Source: an uncultured archaeon (GTDB lineage: Archaea > Halobacteriota > Methanosarcinia > Methanosarcinales > Methanoperedenaceae). From it: a DNA stretch of 64,000 nucleotides. A model generated the notes under the pieces. The model was given only the letters and a program-made list of their open reading frames with translations. It made no database searches and was not told where the DNA came from. The translations under genes were made by a program, and so were the position numbers. The DNA lies in the NCBI GenBank assembly GCA_902386205.1, contig CABMIH010000088.1, positions 16,418-80,417 on the forward strand, written 5' to 3'. Position 1 is the first letter of the stretch. Every line of letters begins with the position of its first letter. Shown one piece after another: positions 34,590-43,163 of this stretch.

Positions 34590-35363
34590 ATGAAGGTAAT
34601 TACAGTTCATTCATTCAAGGGAGGAACTGGAAAGACAAATATAATTGCAAGTATTTCCTTTGCACTTGCCAGCGCAGGTTATAAAGTAGGGGTTGTCGAT
34701 TCTGATATGGCTCATCCCAGCTTACACATTATATATGGCATGGGAAATCAGCCGCCTCATCCGACCCTGACTGAATTCCTCCTTGGAAAATGTGAATCAA
34801 CAGAAATAGTTCATGACGTCTCTCCTGAATACGGCTTCAAAAACAAACTGTATCTGATACCTTCAAACCTTAATGAGGAGATCATCACTAAAATAGTGAG
34901 AGAAGGTTTTGAGATTGGACATATGTTCAGAGGTTTGAAGGAGATAGGGAGAAAGAAAAACCTTGACGTATTATTGATTGACACAAAACCTGGACTTGAT
35001 GAAAAAACCATGCTTTTTTTCATGATGACAGATGCCCTTTTTATTGTAATGCGCAATGATGAGGCCGACATTCGTGGTACGATGGAATTACTAAAAATAA
35101 TTGCTCATTTTAAGGTACCTATAAAATATATAATTCCTAACATGATTGAAAGCTCACATATTGAAAATGTTAACAATGAATTGAAAAAATTATTTAAAAA
35201 GGATGATGTTATAATTGCATCCTCGCTTCCTTATTCGAGTAAATTGGCCATGGAGCATTCCCCGCATATAGACAAGTTATTTATCAGCAAATACCCGGAC
35301 GATCCTTTTTCAAAGTCAATTCTTAAATTGAGAGATATGACCACACAAAAAATGGGAATATGA
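34590..35363 (+). CDS. ParA/MinD-type ATPase
   Basis: A 257-residue P-loop ATPase. The deviant Walker A FKGGTGKTNI is at residues 9-18 (both lysines present), switch I VVDSDMAHPSLH follows, and Walker B is LLIDTKPGLDEKT. Such proteins position plasmids, complexes or receptors at a membrane or nucleoid. It is paired with a coiled-coil winged-helix protein, like a ParA with its DNA-binding adaptor. Last gene of the plus-strand accessory run. Confidence 0.88.
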   Translation: MKVITVHSFKGGTGKTNIIASISFALASAGYKVGVVDSDMAHPSLHIIYGMGNQPPHPTLTEFLLGKCESTEIVHDVSPEYGFKNKLYLIPSNLNEEIITKIVREGFEIGHMFRGLKEIGRKKNLDVLLIDTKPGLDEKTMLFFMMTDALFIVMRNDEADIRGTMELLKIIAHFKVPIKYIIPNMIESSHIENVNNELKKLFKKDDVIIASSLPYSSKLAMEHSPHIDKLFISKYPDDPFSKSILKLRDMTTQKMGI

Positions 35364-35414
35364 AGAGAGATTTCAGAAATTGGTTGTTCCGCTTATAGCA
35401 GATTTGACAACCTG

Positions 35415-36749
35415 CTATTCATTCTTCATCCTTGAAATCCCCTGCCTTACCTTGAGGCTCAATTTCGGGGGGACGGAATCAAGAAGTCCGGGAGCAAGAT
35501 AAACTGCCTTCATGAATGCGCGGGAAGCCCTGTCGTAACTGCCAAGGTTATAATATACAGACCCGATGCCGTGGTAGGCCTCAGGAAATTCGGGAACAAG
35601 CCTTAGAGCTTCTTCAAATTCCCTGAGAGCCTCATCGTATTTTCCCTGCCCTGCATAGGCATTTCCGAGGTTATTATGGGCAGGGGCATAGCCTGGGTCG
35701 ATCCTTATCGCTTCCCGGAACTCCTCGATCGCCTCCTGCTCTTTTCCCTGTTCTGTGAAAATAGTCCCGAGGGCGTTATGGGCAGGGGCATAGCCCGGCT
35801 TTATCCGCAGCGCCTCCTTTAACTCCTCGATGCCCCCTTCGAACCTGCCCTGTCCTGCATAGATATTGCCAAGGTTGCTGTGCGCTTCCACATACTGCGG
35901 GTTCAGCCTGAGGGCATGCCCCAGTTCTGCTATTGCTTCTTCGGTCCTGCCCGTATGTTCATACGCGATGGCAAGATTATTATGTGCTTCGATATAACCG
36001 GGATCGAGATCCAGTGCGCATTGAAGCTCCTCGATCGCCTCGTCGTATCTGCCTATTTTATCGTAGGCAATTCCGAGGTTGTTATGGATGTTGTGGGAAA
36101 GTCCCGTGCCTGCTGTCGCCTGGAAAAAGGAATAATACTCTGTGAGGAGTTTTGAAGTTTCATCATCTGTTCCGGGATTTTTCAGGTAATAATAATTTTC
36201 TTTCTGGAGATATTGCCGCCTATCCACTTCGATGATCGAGTCGATGCTGAAATCCACGAAAATCATGGAATCCGGGGAGATACCATTAATTATAAGAAAT
36301 ACGTGCACACCGGCGCTTGCAGATTTTACTTCGGGTACAAGGCTGCCTGTGAGTATGTACCCGAGCTGGGTGATGGCGGCGCATGATGCGAGTAATTCCT
36401 TTTCTTTATCTTTTTCTATTTCAGGAATATTTGCCCTATCCAGAACAGCGAAGATATCCTCATTCCGAAGATTTAGGCCGTTAACAAGGAGCCTTATCAA
36501 CTCGGTGGGAGCGTCGGGACGGTAGTAGCCCCTGTCTTCCAGGAGTTTCATTAGATTTTTTAACAAGCCAATCAATTTTTCAGTATCGTTCGATCCTGAT
36601 GCAATACCTGCTGCCTGTTTGATTTTATCGAACTCTATCCCGTTGAATAAATTATCAAGGCAGCCCATGATATCATCTATTTTCGCTTCGTTATAACCAA
36701 GTCGAATGAGCTGTTCTCTGATAACATGTATAGAATTTATATCGGTCAT
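35415..36749 (-). CDS. Tetratricopeptide-repeat protein
   Basis: A 444-residue protein from ATG 36749. The longer frame from 36803 has a hydrophobic extension lacking any ribosome site. The N-terminal ~190 residues form an unrecognised helical and mixed domain. Residues ~190-430 hold about seven TPRs with the consensus AHNNLGNAYAGQGKYDEALREFEEAL. The C-terminal ~30 residues recur as a fragment at 21.9 kb. It is a protein-interaction scaffold with no enzymatic motif. It converges with the ParA-like gene. Confidence 0.88.
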   Translation of the reverse strand: MTDINSIHVIREQLIRLGYNEAKIDDIMGCLDNLFNGIEFDKIKQAAGIASGSNDTEKLIGLLKNLMKLLEDRGYYRPDAPTELIRLLVNGLNLRNEDIFAVLDRANIPEIEKDKEKELLASCAAITQLGYILTGSLVPEVKSASAGVHVFLIINGISPDSMIFVDFSIDSIIEVDRRQYLQKENYYYLKNPGTDDETSKLLTEYYSFFQATAGTGLSHNIHNNLGIAYDKIGRYDEAIEELQCALDLDPGYIEAHNNLAIAYEHTGRTEEAIAELGHALRLNPQYVEAHSNLGNIYAGQGRFEGGIEELKEALRIKPGYAPAHNALGTIFTEQGKEQEAIEEFREAIRIDPGYAPAHNNLGNAYAGQGKYDEALREFEEALRLVPEFPEAYHGIGSVYYNLGSYDRASRAFMKAVYLAPGLLDSVPPKLSLKVRQGISRMKNE

Positions 36750-36860
36750 TTTTAGCTGGATATTCAGGAAGGATGATGTTATATATAATACTGGCCACCT
36801 CAAAAAATAATATTTCTGACTTTTTAATTTCGTGTCTTCATCCGCATGATGCTACAAAGA

Positions 36861-36984
36861 GTTATATATGAACAGGATACATTATGTCATATCAGTTAGC
36901 TTATTAGGTAGTTATAGAGCGCGGGGTTATCCCCTCTGTTCTTGCTTTTTTAGGTAGATTGATTAAATATAAACAGAGGTAAAG
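36861..36984 (+). promoter_or_regulatory. Promoter and structured leader of the TRAM gene
   Basis: A TATA-like gttatatatg (36861-36870) predicts transcription from about 36895, leaving a ~90-base leader. It contains a strong hairpin GGGG-TTAT-CCCC (36923-36934), a T-rich stretch (36944-36951) and a repeated ttaggtag (36904-36911 and 36950-36957). gaggt lies just before the ATG. The T-run could end a short transcript, so this might act as a small RNA or attenuator. Confidence 0.4.
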
Positions 36985-37197
36985 ATGTTTACAGAACAAG
37001 ATAGAAATTCTCCTGTCTCAGCAGGCGCTGTCCACGATGTAGCAATTGAGGGCATTGCCAGAGAAGGAGATGGCGTTGCACGCATAGAGGGCTTTGTGAT
37101 TTTTGTGCCAGGCACGAAGGTCGGAGACAACGTAACGATAAAGATCGAGAGGGTCATGCAAAAATTTGCGATTGCAGCCCTTGCTGAGAAGAACTAA
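36985..37197 (+). CDS. Small TRAM-domain RNA-binding protein
   Basis: A 70-residue protein consisting almost entirely of a TRAM beta-barrel: VHDVAIEGIAREGDGVARIEGFVIFVPGTKVGDNVTIKIERV. These small archaeal proteins bind RNA and act as chaperone-like factors, strongly cold-induced in Methanosarcinales relatives. It is followed 17 bases later by a small zinc-binding protein, so the two are probably expressed together. Confidence 0.92.
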   Translation: MFTEQDRNSPVSAGAVHDVAIEGIAREGDGVARIEGFVIFVPGTKVGDNVTIKIERVMQKFAIAALAEKN

Positions 37198-37214
37198 ATT
37201 AAGGAGATACATAT

Positions 37215-37403
37215 ATGAATTACGAAAATAGAGGCGGCTTCAGACCGAGCGGTCCGAGAAATATGCACATGGGTCCAAGAGAGATGCACAAAGCAACCTG
37301 CGCTGACTGCAAGCAGGAAACTGAAGTACCTTTCAAGCCGTCAGGCGACAGGCCTGTATATTGCAGGGAATGCTACCAGAACCATAGACCAAAGAGATAC
37401 TAA
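37215..37403 (+). CDS. CxxC-x17-CxxC small zinc-binding protein
   Basis: A 62-residue basic protein. CADC, exactly 17 residues, then CREC, followed by YQNHRPKRY, is the known archaeal/bacterial CxxC-x17-CxxC domain. The N-terminal ~25 residues are Gly/Arg/Met-rich, as in nucleic-acid-binding tails. A ribosome site (aaggaga) precedes the ATG and a T-run follows the stop. Its pairing with a TRAM protein suggests RNA binding. Confidence 0.88.
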   Translation: MNYENRGGFRPSGPRNMHMGPREMHKATCADCKQETEVPFKPSGDRPVYCRECYQNHRPKRY

Positions 37404-37412
37404 AATAAGACG

Positions 37413-37458
37413 ATTTTTTTATTATAAACGGGCACTGATATAACAATATCGATGCCCG
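37413..37458 (+). terminator. T-run and hairpin after the TRAM/zinc gene pair
   Basis: Ten bases past the stop lies tttttttatta (37414-37424), the type of U-rich archaeal terminator. A hairpin follows: CGGGCA-c-TGATAT / AACA loop / ATATCG-a-TGCCCG (37429-37458). The hairpin may protect the 3' end or belong to a downstream transcript. Confidence 0.5.
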
Positions 37459-37560
37459 CAGAACCGTCCTTGTATCGGGGGGAGAATGTTTGACCCTTCA
37501 ATCTGTTTTTAATAACACTATCATAACTTTATATATTTTTAAAACATATTTTATATTGAT

Positions 37561-38679
37561 ATGGATGCGACCAGCGAGTTTACAATAATAGATGGCAAGC
37601 TTACGATTCTTGCAGCCTTCGGGCATGGGGGGGAACTGGATAAAACCCAATTAAAGAGGTTGATCGGTTCAGAAGTAATTGCTGAAAGATGGAATAAACC
37701 AATAGAAATTGAAAAAGCAGAAGGCGTGACCGTTATTGCCGCAGGTAGCGAAAAAATTACCTGCAATACGAATATATATACTGATATTTTTGCCGCAGGG
37801 GTATCAATACTGCGGACAGAAATCGAGATCCGGGATAAGATTTCATTGAATGATATCCTGATAGCCCTTCATTCAAATACCATTATCGTGGAAGGACTTG
37901 ACTACCAGTCATATGTAAATAAGAGGATAAAGGAAATACGCGGGAAAATCAATCCAATAAAGGCGGTCGCATATTATCCGGATATTAAAAAATTCACATT
38001 TCTGAAAATTAAGGATTTTGCTCCCCAGCTCGACCAGAAAAGCCTGAGAGAGCAATATGGAGAGATAATCACACGTTTCCTTTCAGGAGAGACATCCAGC
38101 CGTGCGCTGCACAGCAAGGAAATCATGGAAAAGATCGCAAATGACCTGTCATATTATGATGAAGACCTGTTTCTTGCTACGACCGAAGGGGCTTTTGTTA
38201 TTGGCTGTGATGGTTACATCAACGAACTGCGCGAATTACTGGAACTTGCCATATCGCTTTTGCTTTTGTTCCAGATATATGACAGAAAGATCGATCTTGA
38301 AATATCCAACGCTTTCGAGGCCCTGAAAAAACTTAACAGTTCAAGATATTATTTCATTACACAGGTGCCAAGAAAACTTGAGAAATCACTATTTATGGTC
38401 AGTGAAATCGGGCTTGTTATCCTTGATGATATTAAAGACCTGATGAATCCCCACAAAATTACGAATGATTGGTATTACCAGTCTTTCTATCAGAAAATGC
38501 TGGATACCCTCAAAGTACGGGACTATGGAAAATTGGTGCAGGAAAAGATCGATTCTCTGCAGGACCTCTACTCAACAGCAAGAGAACTTTCTACTGAGCA
38601 ACTGGCTCTTTTGCTTGAGGTTGCAATAGTTCTCCTGATCTTATGGGAAGTAATTAAACCTATTATTGAATTGCTTTAA
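37561..38679 (+). CDS. RMD1/DUF155-like membrane-tail protein
   Basis: A 372-residue protein. The soluble N-terminal region (~1-330) has mixed strands and helices, and the C-terminal helix (LLLEVAIVLLILWEVI) is membrane-spanning. The pattern of a long helix (DYGKLVQEKIDSLQDLYSTA) before the last membrane segment is that of RMD1/DUF155 proteins. Function in archaea is unknown. The assignment is by architecture and modest motif resemblance. AT-rich upstream DNA includes a TATA-like tttatatat (37528-37536). Confidence 0.6.
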   Translation: MDATSEFTIIDGKLTILAAFGHGGELDKTQLKRLIGSEVIAERWNKPIEIEKAEGVTVIAAGSEKITCNTNIYTDIFAAGVSILRTEIEIRDKISLNDILIALHSNTIIVEGLDYQSYVNKRIKEIRGKINPIKAVAYYPDIKKFTFLKIKDFAPQLDQKSLREQYGEIITRFLSGETSSRALHSKEIMEKIANDLSYYDEDLFLATTEGAFVIGCDGYINELRELLELAISLLLLFQIYDRKIDLEISNAFEALKKLNSSRYYFITQVPRKLEKSLFMVSEIGLVILDDIKDLMNPHKITNDWYYQSFYQKMLDTLKVRDYGKLVQEKIDSLQDLYSTARELSTEQLALLLEVAIVLLILWEVIKPIIELL

Positions 38680-38786
38680 TTGCTTTGTTCAATCATCATT
38701 CGTAATTATAATTGGTATATTAGTAATAAACGATGTTTTTCTGCGGTTATGATAGGCATGTTCGGTAAATTTCAAATTTTTTTGGT

Positions 38787-39058
38787 TTAAGGTTTCAGAA
38801 TCTCTAACCCGGTTACTTTTGAAATTTCGTCGAATCTCTTATCTGTCGAGGCAATCTTATCTGCTCCATTCGTCACGGCAATACCCGCTATAAGTACATC
38901 AAGAGCGTTAACAGGTTTTCCAACAGTTAAGATATCTGCCATTATTTCGCTTGATTTTTCTGCGGCTCTAAAACTACTTTTGAAACCCCAAAATTCAGGC
39001 GCCGATGTAAATCGAAAATATTCACTATATCAATTATTCTCAAAAGGAAGGTTTTTGA
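38787..39058 (-). pseudogene. VapC-like PIN-domain remnant
   Basis: The minus strand has an open frame without a start codon ending at TAA 38787-38789. The product includes AEKSSEIMADILTVGKPVNALDVLIAGIAV and NGADKIASTDKRFDEISKVTGLEI. This is the C-terminal half of an archaeal PIN endonuclease, with the third acidic residue region (STDKRFDEI) present. The N-terminal half with the first Asp is missing and no antitoxin is nearby, so it is a dead toxin gene. The rest of the 504-base gap (38680-39183) holds nothing recognisable. Confidence 0.75.
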
Positions 39059-39183
39059 TTACTGTTATTTATATCAAATGGAACAAATGAATTCGAGTAT
39101 CTCAATCTCCAGCGATCAATATATGAAAATTTGGGCGAAAGTTTAATGGGAAAATATTCGAATAGCAAGAGGGGTGAAAAATA

Positions 39184-39765
39184 ATGAAAATTTGGATAAA
39201 GGCTCTTTTGCTGGCAATTATATTAATGGCTGTTATAAATGTTTTAATTTATGCAACAACCGGATTACAGCAGGGGTTTGTTATAGAGTCAAACAGTATG
39301 AATCCAAATATGCAAAGTGGCGATTTGATTTTGGTGCAATCATCTCAACGTGTAGATATCAAAACATACGAAGATGGTAAGCTACTTGATTATAAATCTT
39401 TTAACGATTATGGTGATGTAATTGCATATAAACCGTTTGGGAGGGAAAGATTATCACCTATCATACATCGTGCCATGTATTATGTTGAAGAAGGAAAACC
39501 TATGTGGATTGACGGACCTTCGGCGCCTCATGCAGGTTATATCACAAAAGGGGACAATGTAAAGACAAACCCTTCCTATGACCAGCAAGGAAGCATCAGT
39601 TATAATCAGCCGGTTAAAAAGGAATGGATTATAGGAGTTGCAAAAGTAAGATACCCTTATCTGGGGTATTTATCATCTGGTATAGGCGGCACTATTCTTA
39701 TTTGGGCTGTGGTGTATATTATTATTTTAGGATATTTAATTAGAAGGAGAAAACATACTTCATAA
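39184..39765 (+). CDS. sipW: Signal peptidase I, archaeal/ER type
   Basis: A 193-residue membrane protease removing signal peptides. An N-terminal membrane helix (residues ~5-25) is followed by the catalytic Ser in SNSMNPNM (Ser38), the His that replaces bacterial Lys in SPIIHR (His95), and Asp residues in TKGDN (Asp124) and SYDQ (Asp133). A C-terminal membrane helix (~165-185) ends in RRRKH. This is the S26B Ser-His-Asp arrangement. gaggggtg precedes the ATG. Confidence 0.9.
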   Translation: MKIWIKALLLAIILMAVINVLIYATTGLQQGFVIESNSMNPNMQSGDLILVQSSQRVDIKTYEDGKLLDYKSFNDYGDVIAYKPFGRERLSPIIHRAMYYVEEGKPMWIDGPSAPHAGYITKGDNVKTNPSYDQQGSISYNQPVKKEWIIGVAKVRYPYLGYLSSGIGGTILIWAVVYIIILGYLIRRRKHTS

Positions 39766-39908
39766 AAATTATTAATCTATTATAAGATGTTGTAAAATAG
39801 ATCGTCACAGCATGTTGATTTTAATGTTGCTACTATTTGTAGGATTCATTCTCATGCCCCGATTATATATTTATTATCAGATTTAAAAACATGAGGGATT
39901 TTTTATGC

Positions 39909-42467
39909 TTAAAATCTCACCCTCCTGTAAAAGACCGCTTTCACCATTTCTGCCGCGATAATGTAAATGGCCACGATCACTACCATAAGAATAAGGAACG
40001 AAATCGGAAGTTGGCTGAATCCAAATACCTTCCCGATCGGCATGAATGGGAAAAGAAATGCGCTTGCAGCGATCAGCAGTGTGGCTGCGGACAGGTACTT
40101 CCCCGGGACGCTCTTGAAGAAAGGTTTTTTTGTACGGATAACGAGCACGATCAACGAAGCTGAAATAACAGATTCCATGAACCAGCCTGTCCTGAACTGG
40201 TCAGGTGTTGCTTGCAAGATGAAAAACAATGCGCCGAATGTAAGATAGTCAAATACGGAACTTAAGATTCCAAAGACAAGCATAAAATTGCGGATAAAAC
40301 CTATGTCCCAGCGCCTGGGATGATCGACCATTTCGCTATCCACGCTATCGTTAGCTATTGTCATCTCCGGGATATCAGTCATGAGATTGGTGAGCAGGAT
40401 CTGTCCGGGCAACAGGGGAAGAAAAGGCAGGAAGAGCGATACTCCAGCCATGCTGAACATGTTCCCGAAATTGGCGCTCGTGGCCATGAACACATACTTG
40501 AGGGTATTAGCAAATGTCATTCTTCCTTCGCGCACACCCTGAACAAGAACACCTAAATCCTTTTCCTGAAGCACAATATCGGCAGCATCTTTTGCAACAT
40601 CCACGGCGCTATCGACAGATATGCCGACATCGCACACATGAAGTGCAGAAGCGTCATTAATTCCATCTCCAATATACCCCACAACATTCCCACTCTTTTT
40701 TAGAGCCAGGATAATACGTTCTTTCTGGTTTGGCTCGACTTCTGCAAATATATTTATATCATTCACCCGCTTGCGCAGCGCTTCATCACTCATTGAGCGA
40801 AGGTCCGAACCCGTGAGGATTTGCGGGTTCGAAAATCCAACCTGATGACTGACATTGGCGGCGACCAGTCTGTTGTCCCCTGTGACGACCTTGAGTGAGA
40901 TTCCAAGGTGATTCAGCTGGTTTATTGTGTCTGCAATTCCAGACTTTGGCGGATCAAAGAGAACGAGAAATCCTAAAAATGTCATCGCCGTTTCATGGTC
41001 TTTGGTTATGAGCGAATCTGGCCCGACATCCCTGTAAGCAACACCCAACATGCGCAGGCCCTTACTGCTGTGCTTCTCAAAGCACTGCTGGATATGTTCC
41101 TTCACCGTGGCTATATCCACGATCTTTCCATCGGAAGTTTCTGCTGATGAACAGACAGCCAGCACATTCCGCAGGGCGCCTTTGGTCACCATCAGGTGCT
41201 TATCGTCTTTCAAGATAAGGATGCTCAGTCTCTTGCGAATGAAGTCATACGGTACTTCATCCAGTTTCTGGTAGCCAGGCACTTTAAACTGGCTAAAGCT
41301 TCGGATAGCGCTGTCTATCGGGTTCGTGAAACCTGTCTCGAAAAAAGCATTGAGATAAGCATAGAAAAGAACTTTTTCGCTCTCCTTTCCTTCAACATCA
41401 AGAGTGGAGTGGACTCGAACCACCCCTTCTGTCAGAGTGCCGGTCTTATCTGAACAGAGCACGTTCATACTGCCAAAATTCTCAATAGAGGCAAGGCGTT
41501 TAACGATCACTTTCTTGAGCGCCATTCGCTTTGCGCCGTGCGCAAGGTTCACGCTGATTATCGCAGGCAGCAGTTGCGGGGTCAGCCCGACAGCGAGCGC
41601 CAGGGAAAAAAGAAGAGATTCCAGTACCGGGCGTCCCAGATAGGCGTTGATTGCAAAAATTGCGATCACCAGCAGGAGGGTAATTTCCATAAGGAAATAC
41701 CCGAACCTCCTGACGCCGCGCTCAAACTCCGTCTCCGGCGGCCGCAGTTTTAACCGCTCTGAGACCTTACCGAATTCGGTTTCTGTCCCTGTGCAGACAA
41801 CCACAGCTTTCGCACTGCCACTCACAACATGAGTACCCATAAAAAGCGTGTTGTTCCGCTGACCAAGCTCTGTTTCTTTCGCCAGTTCCCCGGCTGATTT
41901 TTCTACCGGATATGTTTCGCCTGTCAGCGTGGCTTCATCGACAAATAAGTCTTTGGATTCAAGGATCAGGCAGTCCCCGGGAATAATATCTCCTCCGCTG
42001 AGGATAATAACATCCCCGGACACTATCTCTTCGACAGGAATTTCGCTCGGGCTTCCATCACGCAGCACTGTGGCTTTAATTTGCACGATAGCGAGCAACT
42101 TCTCGATTGCATTAGCCGCTCCTCGCTCCTGCCAGAATCCGAGAAGGCCGCTTATAAAGACAATTGCAAGGATAATAAGAACATCAAAATGTTCATGCAG
42201 GAAAAATGACAATCCTGCCGCAAAGAGAAGGATGAGTGTAATGGGACTTTTGAATTGGGCAAGAAAAAGCGCAAGTGAGTCCGATCTTTTTCTGGGCGTC
42301 AGGAGATTGGAGCCAAAACGCGTGAGTCGCTTCCGTGCTTCATTGCTGGTAATGCCCAGTGTTGTTGTCTTGAGGCGCGAAAGTATTTCGGCGGCAGGGA
42401 GGCTCCAGAAAGCCAGAGGTCGTTGATCCATTGGATCAATTTTCTTAGAAATGTTGAATAGTTGCAT
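39909..42467 (-). CDS. mgtA: Mg2+-importing P-type ATPase (MgtA/MgtB-like)
   Basis: An 852-residue P-type ATPase. It has an N-terminal cation ATPase domain, TGETYPV in the actuator domain, phosphorylation site CSDKTGTLTEG (Asp340), nucleotide-binding domain, TGDN and GDGINDASAL hinge, and about ten membrane helices. It resembles the P3B magnesium transporters in length and the CDVGISVDSAVDVAKDAADIVL segment. The substrate call is by family. It converges with the signal peptidase gene across ~140 gene-free bases. Confidence 0.9.
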   Translation of the reverse strand: MQLFNISKKIDPMDQRPLAFWSLPAAEILSRLKTTTLGITSNEARKRLTRFGSNLLTPRKRSDSLALFLAQFKSPITLILLFAAGLSFFLHEHFDVLIILAIVFISGLLGFWQERGAANAIEKLLAIVQIKATVLRDGSPSEIPVEEIVSGDVIILSGGDIIPGDCLILESKDLFVDEATLTGETYPVEKSAGELAKETELGQRNNTLFMGTHVVSGSAKAVVVCTGTETEFGKVSERLKLRPPETEFERGVRRFGYFLMEITLLLVIAIFAINAYLGRPVLESLLFSLALAVGLTPQLLPAIISVNLAHGAKRMALKKVIVKRLASIENFGSMNVLCSDKTGTLTEGVVRVHSTLDVEGKESEKVLFYAYLNAFFETGFTNPIDSAIRSFSQFKVPGYQKLDEVPYDFIRKRLSILILKDDKHLMVTKGALRNVLAVCSSAETSDGKIVDIATVKEHIQQCFEKHSSKGLRMLGVAYRDVGPDSLITKDHETAMTFLGFLVLFDPPKSGIADTINQLNHLGISLKVVTGDNRLVAANVSHQVGFSNPQILTGSDLRSMSDEALRKRVNDINIFAEVEPNQKERIILALKKSGNVVGYIGDGINDASALHVCDVGISVDSAVDVAKDAADIVLQEKDLGVLVQGVREGRMTFANTLKYVFMATSANFGNMFSMAGVSLFLPFLPLLPGQILLTNLMTDIPEMTIANDSVDSEMVDHPRRWDIGFIRNFMLVFGILSSVFDYLTFGALFFILQATPDQFRTGWFMESVISASLIVLVIRTKKPFFKSVPGKYLSAATLLIAASAFLFPFMPIGKVFGFSQLPISFLILMVVIVAIYIIAAEMVKAVFYRRVRF

Positions 42468-42508
42468 ATGATCATCAGGTAAATTCGGTACTGTTAATTT
42501 ATTCTTGA

Positions 42509-42997
42509 TTAAGATAATATATACCTTCTCGTTTCGATATTATTTCTCAAAAATTCTAATACATCTCTCAAATACGGTTCTGTCCCCGGAACAATAACTG
42601 CATGGCTTTTTCCCCAATTGTTTATACAATTGTCAATAGTCTCCCCACGATTCTTTATCCGATCCTTATTATCGTAAATATTATCGACAGCAAGATGCAG
42701 ATAGTAGCACTTTATATATTCTTTTCTTGTTGCCAGCAGCCATTTTAGATCCTCTTCCTTTACCCATTTCTTTTTTCCTCTTTCGCCCAATGGATCCTTT
42801 ACTGATCCTGCACTTTCGATTAAAGTTCTAATTGACACATTCAAGTGCCCACACACGAATATTTTTCTCTCAGTATTGTGTTCTTCAAATTCTTTTGGAG
42901 GATCTATATCATCTATGAATCTATTGATTTCATTTGATATGCGATTCGGTATCCCTGCCATTTCTGCTATTTTATCGTGTTCTGTAAATCCTGCCAT
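42509..42997 (-). CDS. Hypothetical protein
   Basis: A 162-residue soluble, charged protein with no recognised domain. There is one short conserved-looking stretch (KIFVCGHLNVSIRTLIESAGSV) and a Cys/Trp-containing C-terminal half with YLHLAVDNIYDNKDR. No signal peptide or membrane segment. It lies upstream of mgtA on the same strand, 41 bases away, and is divergent from the first histidine kinase. Codon use looks ordinary, so it is probably a real gene. Confidence 0.6.
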   Translation of the reverse strand: MAGFTEHDKIAEMAGIPNRISNEINRFIDDIDPPKEFEEHNTERKIFVCGHLNVSIRTLIESAGSVKDPLGERGKKKWVKEEDLKWLLATRKEYIKCYYLHLAVDNIYDNKDRIKNRGETIDNCINNWGKSHAVIVPGTEPYLRDVLEFLRNNIETRRYILS

Positions 42998-43163
42998 TTT
43001 TTTACCTTTGACTATGATTGCTTTTTATGCAATAAAATAATAAGCGTATATTCATAAGACGAAGCAAAACGCATAGTTTCTTCGCACACCTTCCACTCCC
43101 ATCCAGGGGCAATCTCAAGCACAAAGTAAATATAGAATTCAGGCAATAAATACAGATGATTGA

